Shown: piece after piece, positions 58,407 to 64,000 of the stretch
Numbering within the stretch: position 1 is the first letter of the stretch
Layout: each line of letters starts with the position of its first letter
Origin: Klebsiella variicola
GTDB lineage: Bacteria; Pseudomonadota; Gammaproteobacteria; Enterobacterales; Enterobacteriaceae
Reading direction: 5' to 3'
NCBI RefSeq assembly: GCF_000828055.2
Contig: NZ_CP010523.2
Coordinates: forward strand, 124,001-188,000
Length of the DNA stretch: 64,000 nucleotides
The notes under the pieces: generated by a model
The model's database searches: none
What the model was told of the DNA's origin: nothing
Seen by the model: only the letters and a program-made list of their open reading frames with translations
Translations under genes and position numbers: made by a program

Positions 58407-59663
58407 CTATGCTTCCTGTTCGCGCCAGGCGAATTCAATCTCTTCGGCGAGAATTTTCACCCCGGCCTCAATTTTTTGCGGGTCTGGCACATAGTTCATG
58501 CGCATACACTGGTGAGTGTGCGGCCACGGCTTATCCAGACCCGGGAAGAAGTAATCCCCCGGCACCATCAGCACGCCGCGCTTTTTCAGCCGCTGATACA
58601 GCAGCTCGGTGGAGACCGGCAGGTCCTTAAACCACAGCCAGAGGAAAATGGCTCCCTCCGGTTTGTGGATCAGGCAGCGCTCCTCCGGTAAATAACGGCG
58701 AATAATGGCGATGGTTTCCTGCACCCGCTGGTAATAGAAGGGCTTGATCACCGTCTCTGACAGGCGCAGCAGATCCTGTCGTTTAATCATTTCGCACATC
58801 ATTGCCGGCCCAATGCCGCCAGGGGCGAGGCTGATAATGCCGTTCATGTTGCTGATGGCGGTGATGATTTTCTCGTTGGCGATGATAATCCCGCAGCGGC
58901 TGCCCGGCAGGCCCAGTTTGGACAGGCTCATACACAGCACGATGTTTGGATTCCACAGCGGTCGGGCATCGCTAAAGATAATGCCCGGGAACGGTACGCC
59001 GTAGGCGTTATCAATCACCAGCGGGACCCCGTGCTGATTCGCCAGCGCATCCAGTTTGATCAGCTCTTCATCAGTGATGACGTTGCCGGTCGGGTTGGTG
59101 GGGCGCGAGACGCAGATCATCCCGGTCTCTTCCGTCACCTGCAGATGTTCAAAATCAACGTGGTATTTGAACTGGCCTTCCGGCAGCAGTTCGATGTTCG
59201 GCCGGGTGGCAACGAACAGATCCTCTTCCAGACCGGCATCGGCGTAACCAATATATTCCGGCGTCAGTGGGAACAGTACCTTACGCGTGGTGCCATCTGC
59301 CCGACGGCCTGCAAACAGATTAAATAAGTAGAAAAATGCGCTCTGACTGCCGTTTGTTAGCGCAATATTCTGTGGTTCGATCTCCCAGCCCAGCTCGTCG
59401 CGCAGCATGTTCGCCAGCAGGCTCAGCAGCTCGCTTTTGCCCTGCGGCCCATCATAATTACAAAGCGCATCAAGGGCTTTGCCATTATCCAGCATGTCGG
59501 ACAGCAGCTGCTGGAAGTAGTCATTCATTTCCGGGATCTGAGCGGGGTTGCCGCCGCCCAGCATAATAGCGCCCGGCGTGCGCAGACCGTCATTAAGGTC
59601 TTCCATCAAGCGGGTGATGCCTGAATGACGGGTGAATTTGTCGCCGAAAAGGGAAAATGTCAT
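58407..59663 (-). CDS. avtA: Valine--pyruvate aminotransferase
   Basis: PLP-dependent transaminase that interconverts valine/2-ketoisovalerate with alanine/pyruvate. The 418-residue fold-type I protein has the PLP lysine in CMSLSKLGLPGSRCG (~residue 250), the NPTGN aromatic-transaminase turn and the C-terminal MRMNYV arginine. It starts MTFSLFGDKFTRHSGITRLM. Length equals the E. coli enzyme within one residue. Confidence 0.96.
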   Translation of the reverse strand: MTFSLFGDKFTRHSGITRLMEDLNDGLRTPGAIMLGGGNPAQIPEMNDYFQQLLSDMLDNGKALDALCNYDGPQGKSELLSLLANMLRDELGWEIEPQNIALTNGSQSAFFYLFNLFAGRRADGTTRKVLFPLTPEYIGYADAGLEEDLFVATRPNIELLPEGQFKYHVDFEHLQVTEETGMICVSRPTNPTGNVITDEELIKLDALANQHGVPLVIDNAYGVPFPGIIFSDARPLWNPNIVLCMSLSKLGLPGSRCGIIIANEKIITAISNMNGIISLAPGGIGPAMMCEMIKRQDLLRLSETVIKPFYYQRVQETIAIIRRYLPEERCLIHKPEGAIFLWLWFKDLPVSTELLYQRLKKRGVLMVPGDYFFPGLDKPWPHTHQCMRMNYVPDPQKIEAGVKILAEEIEFAWREQEA

Positions 59664-59798
59664 CGCGAATAGTCTATCGGTGGTTCTGGAAAGTGGCTAA
59701 CCATAACGCCAGCGCTAGCGTGGTGCAAATCGGCGGGAGGAGACGGCTTTTTATCTTTATCCTGTAAATTGCTATTTTGTTAGCGTTTTGTTCTGAAT

Positions 59799-59822
59799 GG
59801 CTCCCCGCCAGGGCGGAGAGCC
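59799..59822 (-). terminator. Hairpin downstream of malS
   Basis: GGCTCCCCGC (59799-59808) pairs with GCGGAGAGCC (59813-59822) with a 4-base loop and one G-T pair, 10 bp after the malS stop on the minus strand. The tail is not T-rich, so strength is uncertain. Confidence 0.55.
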
Positions 59823-59831
59823 ACCTGTGGA

Positions 59832-61865
59832 TTACTGCTGTTGTCCGGCCCAGATGACCATCACTTTGTCTTCACCGCTCTCACGCACGAACCCGTAACC
59901 ACGCGGCATCGACAGCGTTGTCTGTTTGCCCATGCCGATTGCCGGATGGCGAGCGCGGAACTGACCGATCTTCTGCCAGTGAGTGACGCTGCGGGCCGCC
60001 TTGCCGTTAACATCCTGCCAGTTCATCTGCGAACGGGTGCCCTGTAGCGGGTCCGAGCCGGTGGGGCCGAACGGACGTGATGATTCGTCACCATAGAAAA
60101 TCTGCACGGCGCCAGGGGCCAGCAGCAACAGCTCCGCCGCAGTGGTGCCGCCTTCGCGGAACAGGCGCGTATCGTGCGAGGAGAGGTAACTCAGGACGTT
60201 AAAGCTCTGCAGCTTGTCCGCCATTTGCTGCCAGGTGAGGTCAATATTGGCCATACAGGTCGCCGCTTTCGCCGCCTGGTCCTGGTAGTCGAAATTGATC
60301 ATCGCATCAAAACCGTGGCGATAATAATCGCTCTGCATCACCCCATGTCCCCAGGCTTCGCCGGTCATCCAGAACGGCGCCGCATCCAGCGCTTTATCCG
60401 GATTGGCTTTCTTCCACTCCGCCAGCGCGGCGGTGGCCTGGGTTTTTAACTGCTGCCAGGCGTCCATCTCCACATGTTTGGCGGTATCGACGCGGAAGCC
60501 ATCGATGCCGTAGTCGCGCACCCACTGGCTTAGCCAGTGGGTCAGGTAGTCGCGCGGCGTATAGCCCGGGATCGCCTTCGCCGCGGTGTCCGGTTTATGG
60601 CTATAGAAGTTCGGCAGGCCTGAGGCTTCCTTCGATTCGGTTTTCAGGTCCGGCAGGAAGGCCAGCGACATGGTGAGATCGTCATAGCCTGGGTTGTCAT
60701 AATCGCCGATATCGGTGCGGATCCACTTCTTGCCCCACCATTTCTCCCAGCCGGCTTTGTCGCTGAAGTTGATATAGTCGTTAAAGCTATGCCAGGTCTG
60801 GCCCGCGCCCGGTTTCCAGTCCGTCCAGCGCTCGCCAAGGGTTTTTTTCAGCTCATCGCCTTGCAGATACAGGGCACCGAACTGGAACTCCTGCATGTCG
60901 GCCAGGGTGGCGTAACCGGTATGGTTCATCACCACGTCAAACAGGATGCGTATGCCGCGCTTATGCGCTTCATCCACCAGCCGGCGGAGATCCGCTTCGG
61001 TCCCCATGTTGGCGTCCAGTTTCGACCAGTCCTGGGTGTAATAGCCGTGGTAGGCGTAGTGCGGGAAATCGCCCTTCGTGCCGCCGCCGACCCAGCCGTG
61101 GATCTGCTCGAGCGGGGAGCTGATCCACAGGGCGTTAACCCCCATCTGCTGCAGATAATCCAGCTTGCTGGTTAATCCCTGCAGGTCGCCGCCGTGGAAG
61201 GTGCCGATCTCCTGCATGCCGTCTTTATGACGGCCATAGCTGTTGTCGTTGGCCGGGTTGCCGTTTACAAAGCGATCGGTCAGGACGAAGTAGACAGTGG
61301 CGTTGTGCCAGTCAAACGGCGCCGGGGCGGCGGTCTCGGCACGCTCGAGCAGCAGCAGGCCATTGCTGCCGAAGGCGGGCTGCAGGGTGATTTTGCCGCC
61401 GCTGACGGTCGCGACATTGCCGCTGTAGAAATCGCGGACCTTGCTGCCCTCGGCGAAGGTTTTGCTGACGTCGATGGTCAGCGGTTTTCCATCCCACTTC
61501 GGACACTGACGGATCTGCGGCGCCGCGGCGCTGGCCTCTTTTTCCTCCAGCGAAATCATCATTGTCGGTGTGCCGGAGCGGGTATCCACCTCCAGGGTAT
61601 ACAACCCCTGGCGGAAGATACGCCATTGCGGCGGGGTGCCACGGCAGGGCTCCATGGACAGCATCTGGTTGAGCTTAATGCCGCCGGAAGGCTGCCAGCA
61701 CTGCTGGTCAAAATTTAGCTGCAGAGGACGTGTACCCTTCTCAACCACTTTCTGGCTGATGAATCGGCCCGTCCCTTCTTCGGTAAAGGCAGGGAAGTCG
61801 GTAGTAGTCCAGGCGGCAAAGGCCATCCCAGGCACGAATAACGTGGCAAGCGCAGCGAGTTTCAT
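59832..61865 (-). CDS. malS: Periplasmic alpha-amylase
   Basis: Hydrolyses maltodextrins in the periplasm before uptake by the maltose system. The 677-residue product has a signal peptide (MKLAALATLFVPGMAFA) and a GH13 catalytic domain: FDVVMNHTG (region I), GFRVDTAKHV with the nucleophile Asp (II), MTGEAWGHG with the acid Glu (III) and LSSHDTRL (IV). An in-frame upstream extension of 35 residues is rejected because the signal peptide starts at 61865 with AGGATC upstream. Expected to be under MalT control. Confidence 0.95.
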   Translation of the reverse strand: MKLAALATLFVPGMAFAAWTTTDFPAFTEEGTGRFISQKVVEKGTRPLQLNFDQQCWQPSGGIKLNQMLSMEPCRGTPPQWRIFRQGLYTLEVDTRSGTPTMMISLEEKEASAAAPQIRQCPKWDGKPLTIDVSKTFAEGSKVRDFYSGNVATVSGGKITLQPAFGSNGLLLLERAETAAPAPFDWHNATVYFVLTDRFVNGNPANDNSYGRHKDGMQEIGTFHGGDLQGLTSKLDYLQQMGVNALWISSPLEQIHGWVGGGTKGDFPHYAYHGYYTQDWSKLDANMGTEADLRRLVDEAHKRGIRILFDVVMNHTGYATLADMQEFQFGALYLQGDELKKTLGERWTDWKPGAGQTWHSFNDYINFSDKAGWEKWWGKKWIRTDIGDYDNPGYDDLTMSLAFLPDLKTESKEASGLPNFYSHKPDTAAKAIPGYTPRDYLTHWLSQWVRDYGIDGFRVDTAKHVEMDAWQQLKTQATAALAEWKKANPDKALDAAPFWMTGEAWGHGVMQSDYYRHGFDAMINFDYQDQAAKAATCMANIDLTWQQMADKLQSFNVLSYLSSHDTRLFREGGTTAAELLLLAPGAVQIFYGDESSRPFGPTGSDPLQGTRSQMNWQDVNGKAARSVTHWQKIGQFRARHPAIGMGKQTTLSMPRGYGFVRESGEDKVMVIWAGQQQ

Positions 61866-61920
61866 TGCGGGATCCTGTGAGCGGTTTTTATCTAGTGTGC
61901 CTTGTTGCCGCACGGGTGAA

Positions 61921-61953
61921 CTCCTCCTGGCCGGCGTTTTACCAGGAGGATGA
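61921..61953. promoter_or_regulatory. Possible MalT-box cluster upstream of malS
   Basis: TCCTCCTGG (61922-61930) and CCAGGAGGA (61942-61950) form a 9 bp inverted repeat; GGATGA overlaps at 61948-61953. These contain the GGA(G/T)GA core of MalT boxes in both orientations, 56-88 bp upstream of malS. The rest of the 314 bp malS-bax gap is AT-rich and holds no gene. Assignment is by motif only. Confidence 0.45.
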
Positions 61954-62179
61954 AAAGGGGTGAGTGACACCGCTCAAAAAATAGGCTAAAAATGAGACGA
62001 AGCTAGCATTTTCGCACTGGCGATGCGGCGCAGAAACCGATTTCAGATGACACCAATTCGGAATTGGACTATTTCTGTTGATGCTCTCATTGCGTATTTT
62101 TGATACTATTAGCGATTCAGCTATCGTTTTTTTGTGAAAAACAAGGTGTTGGAATGCATATATCCGACCAGGAGACCTG

Positions 62180-62998
62180 ATGATATCGAATCCCATACGA
62201 CGATATGGGGCCGCCATACTTATGTTACTAACCTGTGTATTTTCAGGTAGTGTGTTGGCAACAACGCACACAGCAACAAAGAGTCATAAAGCCCCAACGG
62301 TTAAGAAGATCAGTAGTACTAAGGTAAGCAGTAAACAAGAGTATTCTCGCAATAGTGTAAAGAGCAGTTCACTTCCTGACTTGCGAAAATACCCTTCCGG
62401 AACACCAAGGAAAAAAGCGTTTCTCCGGACGGTCATGCCTTATATTACCAAGCAGAATCAGGCGATTACTGCGGATCGTAACTGGCTTGTTTCCAAGCAG
62501 TACGATGCTCGCTGGTCGCCGACTGAGAAGGCGCGCCTGAAAGATATCGCTGCCCGTTATAAGGTGAAGTGGTCAGGCAATACGCGTCATGTGCCCTGGA
62601 ACGCGCTGCTTGAGCGTGTCGACATTATTCCGAACAGCATGGTAGCGACCATGGCGGCGGCGGAAAGTGGCTGGGGTACCTCCAAGCTGGCGCGTGAGAA
62701 CAACAACCTGTTTGGCATGAAGTGCGGCGCTGGTCGCTGCCGCGGGGCGATGAAAGGCTACTCGCAGTTCGAATCAGTGGAGCAGTCGGTGCAGGCTTAT
62801 GTCACCAACCTGAACACCCACCCGGCTTATTCTTCATTCCGCAAATCGCGCCTGCAGCTGCGCAAGGCGGATCAGGAAGTGACGGCCAGTACCATGATTC
62901 ATAAGCTGAAGGGTTATTCGACCAAAGGGTCGAGCTACAACAACTATCTCTTCGCGATGTATCAGGACAATCAGCGGCTCATCGCCGCCCATCTGTAA
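62180..62998 (+). CDS. bax: Bax protein, glucosaminidase-domain
   Basis: A 272-residue exported protein. A signal peptide (ILMLLTCVFSGSVLA) is followed by a Lys/Ser-rich linker (~30-75) and a C-terminal mannosyl-glycoprotein endo-beta-N-acetylglucosaminidase-like domain (VATMAAAESGWGTSKLARENNNLFGMKC, with the catalytic Glu at ~residue 160), as in peptidoglycan hydrolases. Its cellular role is not established. CAGGAGA precedes the ATG. Divergent from malS, convergent with xylR. Confidence 0.93.
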   Translation: MISNPIRRYGAAILMLLTCVFSGSVLATTHTATKSHKAPTVKKISSTKVSSKQEYSRNSVKSSSLPDLRKYPSGTPRKKAFLRTVMPYITKQNQAITADRNWLVSKQYDARWSPTEKARLKDIAARYKVKWSGNTRHVPWNALLERVDIIPNSMVATMAAAESGWGTSKLARENNNLFGMKCGAGRCRGAMKGYSQFESVEQSVQAYVTNLNTHPAYSSFRKSRLQLRKADQEVTASTMIHKLKGYSTKGSSYNNYLFAMYQDNQRLIAAHL

Positions 62999-63003
62999 TC
63001 CGG

Positions 63004-63033
63004 ATGCCCGGCCTTGTCGCCGGGCATTTTTTT
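63004..63033. terminator. Terminator between bax and xylR
   Basis: Stem ATGCCCGGC / GCCGGGCAT with CTTGTC loop and a following T-run, starting 5 bp after the bax stop. It serves bax and may also help end xylR from the other side. Confidence 0.9.
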
Positions 63034-63036
63034 GCC

Positions 63037-64000
63037 CTACAGCATCACCTCGCTGTGCCGGTCACGGTACTCCTTCGGCGTCACGTCGTACTCCTTCTTA
63101 AACACCGAATAAAAATATTGCAGCGATGGGTAGCCGCACATCTGTGAAATCTCATTGATCGACAGGCTGGTGGACACCAGCAGGCTGCGCGCCTTTTCCA
63201 GTTTCTCGCTGTGGATCACCGTGTGGATGGTCTCCCCGACTTCCTCTTTGAAGCGTTTCTCCAGATTGGAGCGAGAGATGCCCACGGCGTCGAGCACCTG
63301 TTCCACCTTGATGCCTTTGCAGGCGTTGTTGCGAATGTAATGCATCGCCTGAATCACGGAGGGATCGTTCAATGACCGGTAGTCGGTGGAGCGTCGCTCA
63401 ACGACGCGCATCGGCGGGATCAGCTGGCGCTGCAGCGGGAGCACCTCGTTATTCAGCAGCCGGTGGAGTAATTTTGCCGCCTGATAACCCATCTGGCGGG
63501 TGCCCTGGGCGACGGAGGAGAGGGCGACGCGAGAGAGATAGCGGGTCAGCTCCTCGTTATCGATGCCAATAACGCACAGTTTCTCTGGCACCGGGATATG
63601 CAGCAGCTCGCAGGCCTGCAGGACGTGGCGGGCGCGGGCGTCGGTGACGGCGATGATGCCGGTTTGCGGCGGCAGGGTTTGCAGCCAGTCGGCGAGCCGG
63701 TTTTGCGCGTGCTGCCAGTTTTCCGGCGCCGTCTCCAGCCCCTGGTAGACCACGCCGCGATACTTCTCCTTCGCGACCAGCTGGCAGAAGGCATACTCGC
63801 GCTCTACCGCCCAGCGTTTACCGCTGGAGGTGGGGAGTCCGTAAAACGCGAAGCGGTGCACCCCTTTTTCCTTCAAATGAAGAAAGGCGCTTTCCACCAG
63901 CGCGGCGTTGTCCGTGGCAATATAGTGGACCGGCGGGTACTGCTCTGGCTGATGATAAGAGCCGCCGACGCCGACGATGGGCACGTGGACATCGGCCAGC
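63037..64000 (-). CDS. xylR: Xylose operon regulator XylR, 5' end missing
   Basis: AraC-family activator of xylose catabolism and transport genes. The visible ~320 residues are the C-terminal four fifths; the frame is open to the right edge and the ATG at 63984 is internal (residue reading LADVHVPIVGVGG). The LacI-like periplasmic-binding-protein fold for xylose binding precedes the AraC DNA-binding domain (IQAMHYIRNNACKGIKVEQVLDAVGISR to the end, two helix-turn-helices with LSINEISQMCGYPSLQYF). Ends NSEVML-like tail RHSEVML. Confidence 0.95.
   Translation of the reverse strand, partial: LADVHVPIVGVGGSYHQPEQYPPVHYIATDNAALVESAFLHLKEKGVHRFAFYGLPTSSGKRWAVEREYAFCQLVAKEKYRGVVYQGLETAPENWQHAQNRLADWLQTLPPQTGIIAVTDARARHVLQACELLHIPVPEKLCVIGIDNEELTRYLSRVALSSVAQGTRQMGYQAAKLLHRLLNNEVLPLQRQLIPPMRVVERRSTDYRSLNDPSVIQAMHYIRNNACKGIKVEQVLDAVGISRSNLEKRFKEEVGETIHTVIHSEKLEKARSLLVSTSLSINEISQMCGYPSLQYFYSVFKKEYDVTPKEYRDRHSEVML

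Overview
The window is an enterobacterial chromosome segment, most likely from the Klebsiella pneumoniae complex. The backbone order (rph-pyrE-slmA-dut-coaBC-radC-rpmBG-mutM-coaD-waa-hldD-kbl-tdh-yibQ-envC-gpmI-yibN-grxC-secB-gpsA-cysE-trmL-lldDRP-yibL-yibT-mtlRDA-yibIHF-selAB-ysaA-avtA-malS-bax-xylR) is the one known from E. coli. The lipopolysaccharide core locus (waaE, wabG, wabH, wabN, with a Kdo-transferase-like and an extra heptosyltransferase gene) is of the Klebsiella type. The genus call is inference from gene content; no 16S or tRNA gene is present.

Layout. 1-4424: an AT-rich operon with a bifunctional acyltransferase of the OlsF type (ornithine lipid synthesis, 5' end outside the window) followed by a lipoprotein membrane-fusion protein, an ABC ATPase and an ABC-2 permease. 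4520-11069: housekeeping genes (rph, pyrE, slmA, dut, coaBC, radC, rpmB, rpmG), with a Tat-exported SMP-30/gluconolactonase-like gene between pyrE and slmA. 11276-16380: a four-gene accessory block between rpmG and mutM encoding a von Willebrand factor A protein, a PP2C phosphatase, a membrane-anchored Ser/Thr-type kinase (relatives of E. coli YegL, YegK and YegI) and a 777-residue membrane protein with TPR-like helices and two TonB-C-like domains. 16444-31568: mutM, coaD and the LPS core cluster, mostly on the minus strand but with a two-gene plus-strand island (wabN and a GT9 gene). 31782-42792: kbl-tdh, a WaaE-like glycosyltransferase, cell-division and carbon-metabolism genes, and secB/cysE genes. 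43044-54302: L-lactate (lld) and mannitol (mtl) utilisation operons with clearly visible operators, plus yib genes. 54408-64000: selenocysteine insertion (selA, selB), ysaA, avtA, malS, bax and the 3' part of xylR.

How the genes work together. HldD makes the ADP-heptose that WaaC, WaaF and WaaQ transfer to the lipid A-Kdo acceptor made by WaaA. WaaE, WabG, WabH and WabN extend the core, and WaaL ligates O antigen; a WaaZ-like gene and a GT9 gene match the outer-core Kdo and heptose branch of Klebsiella core type 1. LldR represses lldPRD through two palindromes 126 bp apart, a spacing that fits a DNA loop. Four CRP-type sites lie upstream of mtlA. SelA makes Sec-tRNA and SelB delivers it.

Most promising for new biology: the kinase/phosphatase/vWA/TonB-like block at 11276-16380, the OlsF-exporter operon at the left edge, and a family of CCCTCTCCC/GGGAGAGGG hairpin repeats, including a copy between mtlA and mtlD that can fold into two mutually exclusive hairpins.
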